Shown: positions 1 through 11,301, counted from the stretch's first letter. The stretch: DNA of 22,513 nucleotides from Cerioporus squamosus (GCA_022592435.1 JABYQS010000442.1:1-22513), one strand, 5' to 3'. Notes: generated by a model from the letters alone, not told the origin. Numbers and translations: made by a program.

Positions 1-3000
1 GTGCGCTCCAAAGTGATGCGGTTCGGGTTATGCTGGCATATGATTTGTCCCGAACGTATGCGTTGACATCATTTCACGAGCGGTAGCGCTGGACCGTGTC
101 GGCGAAGGCAGCTGTGCCTTGCAGAGATAGTGTGCTCGGACGGAACCCGGGTTTCGCAAGGGGCTGAAGGTTCCGTTCTGTATGCTGTAACGAGCCAGGG
201 TCTGAGATGTGCTACTGGTTGTGGTTTAAGCGTGGAGGCCCCACCAGGGTTTGTCGCCGCTCCGCATGCGAAGCGCCGACTCGCAGCGGCGCCATCTAAC
301 GTCGGGCGGCGACAAAGCGCGACCTCCCCGACGGCATTCAGTCGTGCGTCAGCCTGAGAGGACTAGGACAACCGGGTATGTGGCTGGGGGGGGAGAGGCC
401 GTAAATAAAAGACTCCGCTTTGGGACTGAGGCCACATGATTGCTTTAATCGGTATGCGAGCGGCACCAGACGGACGGAGTCCACATTGCGACTCGGCAGC
501 GGATCGATAACGGTGTCGGAATGTCAGAACGGCAGCTCACAACGAGCCACGTCCGATAGCCTCGCTCCAACACGAGTGAGGGAGCACGCCATGCCGTTAT
601 CAATGTATGGAGGGGGATTGAACTTAGAACTCTGAGCTAGTAGGCGACCCTGACTCCTCAGGCCTTAGGGGGCGTTGGGATCGGATTCGCGGCGAGACGC
701 GACGAGATAGGATTCGATACGGAGCGTGGTGACGGCGAGTTTGGAGTCTGGAGGAGACGAGAGCTTTCATATGACTTGTGACAAGTACCGCCAAAAGGTC
801 ATGCACAGGTCGCTAACTCTGCTGCGAACACGTAGCGTATGTCGTGCATGGGGCCCGCTCGTCAGCACCTGTGCATGTGTCTACTTCTGCTGGCGACGAT
901 GTTCCGCAGCGTGAGTCCCCGAAGACTGCTTCTGAGGGCCTCGTATGCTTGGACTCGGCGGAGGAGGGACCCTGCAGACGGCAATGGTTCTACCGGCCTG
1001 CTCGTGGATGTGGACTGTGAGGATCGAGCGACTCAGCTGGTTCCCGCCTCCACCCACGCACTCCATGAAGCCTCCACAGGTCTTGTAGTACTGGCAGGCT
1101 CATAGAACGACAGACCAGCAGGTATTGAATAGTCGAGACACTGTCCAGACCCTGGTCGAGACTAAGAGAGAGCATGCAACGGGGAGGGTAGTCAAAGAGG
1201 CCCTCAATTGACAGTGGCCAGCTTCAAGGGCTTGCCGACAGCGTGAGTGAGCGGGTTGGAAGATTGATCGTGTGCCGTTCCCGCTCTCGCTTGAGGCGAG
1301 TTCCGCCAGTTGCTCTGGTTACGTCCGCGTCGGTTCATTTATTATAGCCTCCGGGAGCACCGCTCTCGCTAGGTGCTAACAACGCGATGTGCCCTGGTGT
1401 GCCTCGTAGCGAAGAGCAGCAGCGAACGTCCGCGTTTGAGATTGACCTGGAAAGACGAAGAGAGCTAGAAGTCAGCCATGATCACGGGAAAGGCCAAGAA
1501 GTGCTCCAAATGCTCCCAGTGCACGCGTTACCCAGCACTGACGGTTTATTGGATTGCACCGCACCGTACCCGACTGAGCTTCTTGGTTGGCAGATTCGAG
1601 ATGCGGGGCACATCAACCAAAGTTCACGGTCGAACAGCGCCAGCGCCAAGGTCATGCGTCGGGAGAAGACCTGGAGTTGTGCGAGTCGGAACTCGGCGGC
1701 GACCGACCGTGAGCAGCCCATTGACGGAAAAGACCGTTCGGCCATTGGGCGCTGTTCAGAAAACGGGGTGTTCGGACGGGCGTAGCGATCGCCTACACTT
1801 CGCTGGAGATGGGGGGTTGAATCTGTGCTTTAGTTTCTGTGAGTGACCGAGACATCTCGTAGATTAAGAGGAACTCTAAGGCAGAGTCAAGCCACTGTAC
1901 AGTGTAGGGACGATGACATACTGACGGGTGTCCATCGATCCATGTTCTCGCCATTGCACGTTTCCCGGTGCCTGGAACGTCCGCTACGCAGCCGGTGGGA
2001 GACTGGAGATCGACCGACGAGTACCTGGCAACAACCGTGCAACCACGAGGGGCCATCGCAGCTCTAGGTAATTACTCACCCGAGGCCACACCGAGGGAAC
2101 CTGAGGCTTTCAGGAGTCAGAAGCTCTAGCTCTCCGACACTTACACTGTGCGCCCAGAACTTCGTAGTTAGTACGAACTTAGTCAGTACCTCATCTTCGT
2201 AATGTCAACGAAATAACCTCGTGGCTGGCACGAAGTTCTCCTAGAGCGCCTGCAAAGCTATGTTCGTGCTCAAGTTCGTAAATCCCATGGCATTTTTGTC
2301 CACTCTCACGAAGACGACATTGGCGGCTGGGTTGTAGCCTTCACGATGTGGTATCGTGAATTCTGCGAAGCAGGTGGTCATGGTACAGTAGCAGTAGGTT
2401 TGTTGCGCGCACGGTATGCTGTTGTGGTCGAGAACAGATTGAATTGCGCTAATACTACGTATACATCCCAAGTATCTACACGTGTCCTCCTGCACATTTG
2501 AACCTGGCCAAGCGCTGCCCTTCACCCCGACGCAGCTATAAACATCCTCTACCAACGACAGCCTTGATTAAGAGTAGCTAGATGGAAGGCGATGTGAGGT
2601 TGGTAGACAGACACACTGTACAAGGACGACGTACCAACTGGACATAACCCCGAAACAGCGACAACCTGTACAGAAAGAAGAGAACACGACGCACCTGTAC
2701 TTCAAACACAGTGACGGCCTTGACCACATTCAGGCAGGTCCTCGGGAGTTGTCACAGCAGCCAGAGAGCCCCAGCGTCAGTGAGTTGATCAAGAATACAA
2801 AGCCGCAAGCAGTTCAGACGGTGTAGTGCACTAGCAGACCCAGCAGCGAGAGAGATGTCGACAAGCAAGACGACTCGGACAAGAGGCGCAGCGTCGAGAA
2901 TTGCAACGGGTTGCTGGGGGCAGCTTTAGGGCAGGTCCTGGGAAACTTATGCTCGATAACTGATCGTACAGTTCTCACGCAAGGAGGTGCGCGTCCTCGT

Positions 3001-3950
3001 AAGTTGCACGAAGTAACTTCGTGTATCCTGCCCTCGTACCGATCACGAATGCGTTCACGAACTTTTCGACTCACGAATTCCGCACGAACTTGCGACGTGA
3101 TTCCGTAAATTCACGAAGCAACTTCGGCCCCGTCACGAACCCTTGGGCGCATAGTGTTACCACCATCCCGCAGGGATCACGTCAACCCGGTCAACTGCGC
3201 AGCGCCGTCAAAGGAGTCCGGCGAGATGTCCGTTCGTTCGAGGTTGACATCTGGAACGCCCTCGGGGACCTGGGAGTATGGTATGAGGCATAACGGGTGG
3301 GCTCAGCGCTGTATCCTGCTGTACCGAGTGTGACCACGGGTCCCGGGGCCGACTTGAGGCTCGAGGGTGGATATTGCAACTTGATGGAGCATTACCTTGG
3401 TGACGGACACCCAAGCAGCAGGTCGGCCCAGCATGTTCAGAAGAGGACTCTGAATGGAAGAAGACATTTCTCCTGGAGACAGAGGTCGCATCTGCGGCGC
3501 GACGCGCAGGAAATGGCTAAACTGTGGCCAGAGACATATGGAGCTTCGTACATGGCTGGAGTCAAGGGAGTCGAATTAGAGTTACTCACCGTGCTATATC
3601 CAGGCACGCCACAAGGGTGAAACATGCGGTTTTTCCGGCGGCCACGCCAGGGTCCCGTCGGGGCTCGGAGGAAGAGGGTCAAGTCCGTGTGGGAGGAGGC
3701 GTTCAGTGCCACCGGAAGTATGATCTCGCCCGCTCTTACCGCCAGGTCACTCAGTGAAGCATTGAGGACCGAATGGGTACTTTGAATTCCTAACTTGAGC
3801 ATTACCCTGTCAAAATAATGATGGGAGGCGTCAGAAACGAGACGCCGCTGTGGTTTGTTCTTTCCGCCTGCGCATGCCGTCTGAAGCACGCATGACCTTC
3901 ACTGTGGCCGCCGGAGAAGGAGTCGAGAGAGCTGTAGCTAGGCGATATCG
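1..3950. other. Gene-poor region, no recognisable gene
   Basis: I see no gene I can support here. The open frames are short (the largest, 150 codons at 3437-3889 on the minus strand and 132 codons at 1387-1785 on the plus strand, overlap other frames), and none gives a protein family I recognise. A 104-codon minus-strand frame at 2241-2555 is cysteine-containing and not obviously compositional noise, but it has no identifiable domain and no supporting splice structure. The clearest structure is the cluster of CACGAA/TTCGTG words at about 2229-3140, listed separately. The region may be decayed repetitive DNA, but I found no long terminal repeats or transposase and reverse transcriptase motifs. 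Confidence 0.5.
2229..3140. repeat. Dispersed CACGAA/TTCGTG word cluster with a 17-bp palindrome
   Basis: The hexamer CACGAA or its complement TTCGTG occurs at least ten times here, for example at 2229, 2262, 2307, 3007, 3018, 3044, 3055, 3072, 3083, 3112 and 3134. About 0.5 occurrence would be expected in a random kilobase counting both strands. Most fall between 3007 and 3140. At 3007-3023 two facing copies form CACGAAGTAACTTCGTG, an 8-bp inverted repeat around a single base. Spacing is irregular, so this is not a simple tandem repeat. It could be a degenerate satellite, a subterminal repeat array of a transposon, or a cluster of binding sites. Confidence 0.5.
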
Positions 3951-4450
3951 GAGAAGGTGATGAGGGAGACCCGAGAGTCCCGACATGGGAATATCCGAGG
4001 CGCTCGCTGGGAACTAGCACGTTTTGCGGCCGCTAGCGAGCTGGTCGTGCCTCCCACCACCGCATGCGGCGGTGAGACTGCCTGGCTCGCTTTCTTCTCT
4101 CCTTCATCTTCCCGACGAGCTCGCCGCGGACGCCCCGACGCGTGCATTCATCGCGCCCCTCGACCCCCGGAGCGCGCGCATGCCGTATGGGCGGCTGAAG
4201 ACAATTGGATACCCTCTTCTGGCAAAGCCCGCTTACCCGAAATTTACGACGATACCCTCCCAGTACCCGCTCGCTCTCTCGTGCGCATCTTCTCGTCCTT
4301 GTTCTTCTCTTACAGGCCCTCAACGCGCTCTGCCGACATCCAGGCCCAGGCTGCATCCTAATTCGGCCTCGACTCGCGCACCCCTAAACTAGGCAAACGC
4401 CGCTCGCACTCGAGACAGGACAGGACGGTCTTTGTGTAACAGGGCGCTAC

Positions 4451-4495
4451 GTAAGTCGTTGCTCTTTCATGACATCCCTCCCCTTGTGTCCGCAG
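4451..4495 (+). other. Possible 5'UTR intron of the Ser/Pro-rich gene
   Basis: A strong donor, GTAAGT, at 4451 and a pyrimidine-rich tract ending in CGCAG at 4495 define a 45-nt GT-AG interval 230 nt upstream of the chosen start codon. The surrounding leader (about 4090-4720) is rich in CT runs, as is common in fungal promoter and leader DNA. Only transcript reads would show whether it is spliced. Confidence 0.35.
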
Positions 4496-4724
4496 CATGC
4501 CCGCCTAGCGGCCGCGGTGCCCCCGCCAAGAGACTGCACGTCGGCGTCGTGCATGACTGGGACGGAGTGAACGCCTGGGAAGCTTTTGGGCGCGGTGTCG
4601 TGTTTCGTTTTACCTTCATACTCAAGCTCTGCCTCACGTTGATGTGTCGTCGTTTACCCCCCTCTATCGCCCCTCTCGATCCAAACTTGTCGATGGCTGA
4701 CCCAAATGGACAGACGACGCCACC

Positions 4725-7597
4725 ATGGCCTCAACATCTGCGATCGAGTCGCGAGGCCGCGACAAACGCCCTGCAGTCCCCGTCCTACTAGAGGCATTCC
4801 CGGTCCCACCAAGCTTCATCCCCCCTTCCCCTCTGCTCTCGGGCAGCCCAAGCTCACCCTTTCCCCGCTCGACTTCTCCGCTTCACTCTCCCGCTCATTC
4901 TCCACAGCAGTTCAAGCTCCCGCCTTCCGCTCCGCCCTCATCACCTCTCCCGCCTGTCCCCGGACCGTCCCCAATCACCGAGCATGAAACCCTCATGTTC
5001 ATCACCGCTGCTCGCTCGCGTCGCGCATCGAAAATGTCACTTGCATCCGTTTCGACCTATTCGCAGCGTGACTCTGTCGCCAGTGCGAGCGGCAGCAGTG
5101 CCCCTTCCCTGTCCAACTCAACCAGCGCTACCCCGTACGACTCTTCCCGCTCCATCCGTTCCTACTCGTCAACAAGCTCTCTCTCGGTTCCGGTTGCACG
5201 CCACTTGGAGCGGTCTCCGGTAATCCAACCCCGTATCGCCGAGGAGGACGCCGCAGATCTCACACGCCTGTCACTGGACGATATCTCCATGCACTCCCCG
5301 CTGCCGGAAAGTCTGAGCGACGACGAGAAGGTGCTTGACATCAGTGTGTCACGGAGACGAATACGACACGGTCCCAACGATTCGATATCCTCTGTCGACA
5401 TCAGCGAGATTCCCCAGATCCGGGACGAGGAAACGGATGTTCTTCCTCCCCCTCTCGCCTCTCCTGTGACGCGCGAACAGGCTGCGCCCACGCCGACACA
5501 GGGCATTCGCAGGTCAATATCAAGCTCAAGTTCCGGTCACGGACGAACACGACGACTCTTAGACAAGGATCTCCCTCCTCTTCCTCCTGTACCGCTTGCA
5601 CAGCCACCTCTTCCTCCTTCCGAAACGCCATCGCAGGCTCCACGATCAGAGTCCGTAACACATGCGCGCCGGTCGAGCAGTCCCGACATCCAGGAGATTC
5701 TGGCTTCTACTCCGCGTCCGCGACGCAAGTCGTCGCATGGGTCCGGACTACTCTCGCGGTCAACTTCGCGATCCGCACGGAGCCTGAAGCGTCGACCGAG
5801 CGAGTATGGACACGAGGCGCGCTCTGCGCCTGCGTCCCGTCGTACGAGCGCTGCAGACGCAGATCGTCGCGCGAGCGCTCCTTTCTCCTCTCGAGGGAGG
5901 CGGCAGTCACGGCCGGGGTCTCCAACTGAGCTGGCCTACGCGCAAGATGCGATGGAGGAGGTCTGGGACGAGCACTCCTTCGTGTCCGACTACGGTACGC
6001 CGATCGATCAGACAGGTACACCGTTTGACTTGCTCGATGGAGACGAAGAAGCACGACTGGACAGAGAGCTCGACGGTGACGGCAGTGACTCGGATTCGAG
6101 CTTGGATCTGCACACGCCGCTCCCGTACGTCCACTCACTTGCCTCATTTAGAGGTACAGTTACTGATCTGCGCCCACAGGCAACTGATGGTGAAGGATGG
6201 TCTGCTATCACCGAATTCGAAGCTCATTCAGGCATCACGGAACACGACACCACTTCCTGGGGAGCGACCAGGAAGTGTGTTCAGTGTCGCGTCGACTGGT
6301 GGGTCCACTGTTTGTCGCTATGTGTCCATATGTGTCTCATTCGTATCGTGATCCCGTTTCAGCTGGATCTGTGATGACGAAGAACGGACTGTTCAAGGAC
6401 GAGCGGGACACGGTCAAGCGCCGCGTGCGGCATCGTGATGGCAAGCTGCTCCGCGGGGGTATCGGTCTTACGACTGGTTTGGGATGGAGCGATAGCGAGG
6501 ACGAAGACGCACCTGCGCCCCTTGTCCACAAGCTATCCGCGAACTCTCTCAAGAAGCGTGTCGCCTCGTCTTCATCCCTGCGCAATGCGAACTCGGTCAC
6601 ACGGTCGTACAGCGATCGCATGCCGGACAGTCGCATGGAGGAATTCGGCGTGCTCCCCAAGGTGCCTCGCTCGTCTGCGCCCCCGACGTCGTGGCAGCGA
6701 CCACGACTTGCCTCTGGGCTTGATCGTCGGACGAGCACAAGTAGCTCCTTGTCGAGCGGATCGTCGACGTCGGCGCTCTCTCGGACGTTCTCTCGGACAT
6801 CGGTATCGTCGCATCGATCTGCGCCTGCGTCGTACAGCCGGCGTGGCCTTGAGACCCCAGCGTTGACCATGACCTCTCTCGGTCACATCCGGGAAGGCGA
6901 CGAGCAAGGCTTCTACACTCCGTCGACGTCTTCGTCAACTGGTAGTCTGGTGACCCCCATCACCCCTGCCGACTCTCCCTCCCACAGTAGGCCCAGTATG
7001 GGGTCGCTTGGGTCCAAGCGGATCCCGGCGAAGCTCGACACGTTGACAGCTGCGGACCTCAACTCTCGCGACGTCGTCATCTTGAACTCCCCGAGCGAGA
7101 GCTCGACTGGTCAGCCCTCGCCCTCGCCGTCGACTGCCACAGCGCGAAGCATGTCAGTCCCCCGCCCTCTCCGTCTTCCGCAGTCGCAAGGTGGCCTGCG
7201 CACCCCCACAAGTGAGACAGCCTCTCCTCGAACGCCCCTCTCTGCCAGCGCCGGTCCGTCAAGCCTTCGCCGCATGCCCTCGCGTCTGCACCCGCCATCA
7301 TCCGCTCGCGCCGTTCCCGTTCCTGTTCCCGTCCCAACCGTGGCGAGCGCTCCACCACAGGACGGCGTAGTCTTCCCCGCCCAGTCCCCGGTGAGGCCCT
7401 CTGTCGTGACGCGGAGCTCGTCGGCGAGCTCCGCGAGCGCGGCGCCGAAGCTCAGGCCGCGGACGGGCACGGGCATGGTGTATCGCACGTCGCCGAACAC
7501 GCCGACGACGCCGACCCCGGCGGTTCGCCCGAGCATGTTGCGCATGCCGAGCACGACGTCGCTACGGTCGGCGAAGGGCGTCGGGGTTGCGATCTGA
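4725..7597 (+). CDS. Ser/Pro-rich disordered protein of unknown function (3 exons)
   Basis: I do not recognise a named family. Exons are 4725-6124, 6180-6298 and 6363-7597, joined across GT-AG introns of 55 nt (donor GTACGT, acceptor CCACAG) and 64 nt (donor GTGGGT, acceptor TTTCAG), giving 917 residues. The start sits in an ideal context, GCCACCATGG. Two out-of-frame ATGs lie just upstream at 4693 and 4706. The protein is dominated by Ser, Pro, Arg and Thr and is probably disordered, with no signal peptide or membrane segment. Proline runs at about 281-305 (PPLPPVP, PPLPP) could bind SH3 domains. Two blocks look less random: residues about 84-115 (starting ITEHETLMFITAARSRR), and about 511-556, basic (DTVKRRVRHRDGKLLRGG) then acidic (WSDSEDED). 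RRxS-like sites suggest a phosphorylated regulatory or scaffold protein; that is inference. The gene is flanked by roughly 2 kb of non-coding DNA on the right. Confidence 0.8.
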
Positions 7598-9660
7598 TTG
7601 TGATCGGCGGCGTGTGCGTGGGAGCAGGAGAGCAGGTTCTCTGGGCTCCCCCTCCCCCGCGAGCCCAATCCTTGACGACGCGCTGTTCGCGTGGAGCCCC
7701 GGGCTTGGCTCCTCAGAAGCATACCATACGATAGTGCGCATTGGCGAGCCCGTGTGCGAGTAAGTGTAAGTGTAGAAGTAGTCGTCGTTATCCCCACCAT
7801 CCATCACCCACCACTATTCACCGTAGTCTTAGTAGCTGACTGTGTCCCGCTTGGCGGGTCGACCCCTTGACTGTCCCTGTGTTGTTCAGCCTCCTTGCAT
7901 TACATCTCTTGCCCCCTTGCACTTCGCACCTTGCTTGTTAGATTCTGTCCTCGGTCGGAGCCCCGGGTTAAATTTGGAAGTTTGTGGATTGTAGATGCCC
8001 TGTTCCCCTGATCTCGTTATCAAGTACCGTTACCTCGTCTGTCGTTTCGCTGTACGTAACCGACCTACCACCGCTGTTCAGACGTCTGTGCATACGTAAA
8101 TGTCGCTCCTTACTACCACAACCACACTACATATATGTTACACCGTTGCCACGTTTTACCCCACTGCCGCTGTTTGTACACCCTGTTATTCTAGCATTAC
8201 GATTTATTCCCAGTGTTGCATGACCCTGACCGCTTCGCGAACCGATCGATCGAATAGCGAGGATCTCACTCTTGTTCGGGAAGCCGTGGAAGCTGAAGAT
8301 GTCGAGCGCCGCTGCGCCTAGTGTCAGCTTTGAGCAGGCGTGTCCGTAAGCGTGTCTTGTGTCATTGTCGAGACACTGCCGAAGCAAGGAGGATCATGAC
8401 GCCACTGGCCAGTACTTTCGCGAGTGCCACGAGATGCATGAAGAAATGCTGTCAGGAGAAGCTTGCTAGACGGGAAAGGCTGGTGATCAGAGGGATGGCA
8501 CGAGAAATCGCTGCCCAAAGTACTGCGGTTAACCGCAGAACAGTCGGGCGTGCCGAGCAAGATCTGAATAAGTAGCTTGGCAAGTGCGTCAAACCAGAGT
8601 CCTTCTCCCTTCCGCAACGCCGACAGACAGATCTAGGTGTACCGACCGCGCGCTCCAGGAAGATCGGCAACTAGAGTCACTCGATTGAGTCCCTCCCGAA
8701 CGCCAAGTTCGGAGTCCAGAGTGCGGCGGACGCGAGTGCAACGATTCCCCATCATCGAGCGACCCACGTAATCTTCATCCAGGAGACGGACCAGGTTCCG
8801 CGATGTCTTCCAGCCTCAGGCGTCATAGCACGCTGGGACTGGACGACCAAGAATGTCGCCTGTTACGCGCCTGGGTGGCCATACTTATGTAGGACGGGGG
8901 TTCTCCACCGCTGCGATTGGGAACCGTCGTGTGCTGGATTCTCAGCAGGAGCCTGAGGTCGTCTGGAGAATTGCGAATTTCGACCATCAGGATTGCACAG
9001 GTGCGGCCGGTACCTGTTCAGTTTATGAGCATGAGCATCTCCACCGTCCACGAATACAAAGTCTGGCAAATGAATTGTGCTCAGCCTTATCGAGCGTAAT
9101 AGCACGGCTCGTACTTCTCCTGGAGAGCGGGGGCGCTACCATCGCGGCTAACTGAAGCGTAGGATTCCGCTCCTTGAGGATGACTGTCATCGTGATGAGT
9201 CTAGGCAGCAGTTGGTTTCCGGAGCATGGTGCGAAAGGAGAAGCAAACCTCCGAAGTCTATTGGCATGGCTCGTCTGCTAACGACGTAGCGGGGCATCCC
9301 CGGCATCTGCCGAAAGGCACGCCAACAGCGCTGCACAGTGTTCGAGTCTGGATAGCATATGTATGGCGGAGAGAGAACTGATGTCTAAGGGTTGAAACAC
9401 GAATGGTGCGTTCAAGGCGAGTTTATGTAGTGCCAGGTGCGAGTCGCCACGCCCACGCCAACTTCTCGGCATTTGCCGGCGACATATAGCTGTGCCCCGA
9501 GCCGCTGAGAGTTCGAGTCACCTTGTCTACCTACCACCACCTCGACATCGAGTGACAGACGTGGAAGTTGTATAAACCCTCATTGAAAGTGTAGGTATGC
9601 AGCAATCCTTGCACCGCCACTGTCGCCGGCAACTCACCAAGAGCACAGATTAGATCCTAC
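7598..9660. other. Intergenic region without recognisable gene
   Basis: About 2 kb between the Ser/Pro-rich gene and the AlkB-like gene. The first few hundred bases probably carry the 3' untranslated region of the upstream gene. Open frames are at most about 100 codons, lie in conflicting frames on both strands, and resemble no family I know. Apart from the TATA-like element close to the right end I see nothing distinctive. Confidence 0.5.
9571..9576 (+). promoter_or_regulatory. TATA-like element of the AlkB-like gene
   Basis: TATAAA lies 90 bp before the start codon at 9661, a reasonable distance for a fungal TATA box followed by a short leader. It is supported only by sequence and position. 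Confidence 0.35.
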
Positions 9661-10763
9661 ATGAGCGTCCCGACACATCCCAGATTTAAGTTCCTTGGAC
9701 CGGGGGATACCATCGCCGAGGGCGACTCCTATGTTGTGTATGATCTTCTGCCAGCTGATCTGGCAGACGTTGCGTTTGACAACCTCAAGAAAGAGGTCAA
9801 GTGGAACAAGATGATGCACAGGGGTACGTCTGCGATGTCGAGTCATCTCCCGCTGACTCTCACGCTCGACAGGCGGCGAGGTCCCAAGGCTGGTCGCCGT
9901 GGAGGGACGCGTGAACGAGGACGGGAGGTGCGCCATCCCTTCTGCTCGTCCGATCGCGCACGCTGACGATTTACGGTCGCACATCTAGCTTCCCGCTGTA
10001 CCGCCACCCTGCAGACGAATCGCCGCCACTGTTGCCGTTCTCCCCAACAGTGGAGCTCATCCGACAGCGTGTTGAGGAGGTGCTGCACGAGCCCGTGAAC
10101 CATGTGCTCATCCAGCACTACCGCACGGGTGCAGACTACATCTCTGAGCACTCGGACAAGACGATCGACGTCGTGAAGGGCTCGAAGATCGTCAACGTGA
10201 GCCTGGGTGCACAGCGCTTCATGACGCTTCGCACCAAGAAAGACGCGCTCGCGAACCCACATGTCGACCTGGATGCGGACGCGTCCACGCCTCCTGCCAC
10301 CCAAAACGGGCCTCAGTCTCACAGCCAGAGCCAGACTCAAACTGGCACTGGCGAGTCTGAGAAGCCTGGGCGGCGCGGCACACAGCGTGTGCCGCTCCCG
10401 CACAACTCCATGTTCGTCATGGGCTTGGAGACGAATGCGAAGTGGCTGCATAGCATCCGCACGGACAAGCGGCCGCTGAAGACGAAGACCGAGGCGGAGA
10501 AGTTTCACAACGGGGAGCGCATCAGCCTGACGTTCCGCACGATCGGCACGTTCTTAACCAAGGACGAGGCGCTGATCTGGGGTCAGGGTGCGAAGGGGAA
10601 GACGCGTGCAGAGGCGAGGCCGGTCGTCCGTGGAGGGCGCGAGGCGGCGAGGCTGATTACGGCGTTTGGTGCTGAGAACCACCGGAGCGACTTTGATTGG
10701 GACAGAGCGTATGGGAAGGGCTTTGATGTCCTGCACTTTACAACTCGCTCCCGGCAACGCTGA
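9661..10763 (+). CDS. AlkB-like Fe(II)/2-oxoglutarate-dependent dioxygenase (3 exons)
   Basis: AlkB-family enzymes oxidatively remove alkyl groups from nucleic acid bases using Fe(II), 2-oxoglutarate and O2. Exons 9661-9823, 9873-9927 and 9989-10763, with introns of 49 and 61 nt, encode 330 residues. The double-stranded beta-helix hallmarks are visible: HxD metal ligands H127 and D129 (SEHSDKT), distal metal ligand H227 (KWLHSIR), and the C-terminal motif R250-I-S-L-T-F-R256 matching the AlkB RxNxTFR pattern. The upstream stretch (YRHPADESP, NHVLIQHYRTG) is typical of eukaryotic AlkB homologues. A low-complexity insert rich in S, Q, T and P lies at about 171-204 between the metal ligands. No targeting signal is apparent, so nuclear or cytosolic location is inferred. 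A DNA-repair role is likely, but RNA or another substrate cannot be excluded, since AlkB paralogues differ in target. No symbol is assigned because the subfamily is uncertain. Confidence 0.92.
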
Positions 10764-10942
10764 GCGTAGGCCGAATGTTCGGCTTCGTGTGCATGTATGA
10801 GTATGAGTCTCGAAACAGCTGTACCTTGGACCCCCGGACATATGATACTATGACCTTCGTCCGGAGTCTTGCTCTCAGACTTGGCCCCGCGTCGACTTGT
10901 ATCTACCGGATATTCCAACGTCTCGAATTCGAGGTCGCTCCT

Positions 10943-11191
10943 AGTAGAGACTATTTGCAGCGGGTGTGATATCGTGGAGCGGATGTCATTAATAAGCTGG
11001 AGCGATACCTATGGGTTGAATTTGTTCGTGGTTTACCGAGACACTCTGTCTGGAGTCCGCAAGTATTGGCGGTAGGAGACGCTGAGGAGGAGGGGCTGCG
11101 GGGTACAGCCGTCATACCCCCGCGACTCCAACCGATGCTGAGATCACCGTATCTCGAGCCCGTTCGGAAACCGCTGCAAATAGTCTCTACT
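10943..11191. mobile_element. Candidate MITE-like segment with 21-bp perfect terminal inverted repeats
   Basis: The 21 bases at 10943-10963 (beginning AGTAGAGACTATTTG) recur as an exact reverse complement at 11171-11191 (ending CAAATAGTCTCTACT), enclosing 207 bp with no meaningful coding capacity. Small size plus perfect terminal inverted repeats fits a non-autonomous DNA transposon or MITE. I see no clear target-site duplication outside the repeats, so a large hairpin or a regulatory inverted repeat remains possible. It ends 351 bp upstream of the xylulokinase-like start codon. Confidence 0.45.
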
Positions 11192-11235
11192 CCCAAGTTC
11201 CAGCATCGTCGACCATCGGCGGCAGTCGGAGAGCG

Positions 11236-11245
11236 CCCACGTGGG
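11236..11245. promoter_or_regulatory. CACGTG palindrome in the kinase promoter
   Basis: CCCACGTGGG is a perfect 10-bp palindrome containing the CACGTG core bound by basic helix-loop-helix factors in fungi. It lies about 300 bp upstream of the kinase start codon. Function is inferred from the core and position only. Confidence 0.3.
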
Positions 11246-11277
11246 ACGCCGGGAGATATATTCTGCTAAGCATTTCC

Positions 11278-11301
11278 GCTATGTCCCGATTAGGACATAG
11301 C
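11278..11301. promoter_or_regulatory. Inverted repeat, 9-bp arms and 6-nt spacer
   Basis: GCTATGTCC and GGACATAGC are exact reverse complements separated by CGATTA. The site lies about 240 bp upstream of the kinase start codon. It could be a dimeric regulator site, or a hairpin if transcribed; nothing else in the sequence decides this. Confidence 0.35.

Noticed and set aside
3437..3889. 150-codon minus-strand frame as a gene
   Set aside because: No recognisable domain and it overlaps plus-strand frames of similar quality; I could not tell it from chance.
6154..6179. A 26-nt GT-AG interval as an intron of the Ser/Pro-rich gene
   Set aside because: It is too short for splicing and puts the next exon in the wrong frame; using the donor at 6125 gives 55 nt and the correct frame.
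7111..7800. 229-codon minus-strand open frame
   Set aside because: It lies antisense to the well-supported Ser/Pro-rich gene; the composition is that of a GC-rich shadow frame.
9320..9530. GTTCGAGTC-like words as tRNA B boxes
   Set aside because: No matching A box, acceptor stem or anticodon arm could be placed around either occurrence.
9843..10508. 221-codon minus-strand open frame
   Set aside because: It is antisense to the AlkB-like exons, which carry recognisable catalytic motifs; its Arg/Leu-rich product looks like a shadow.
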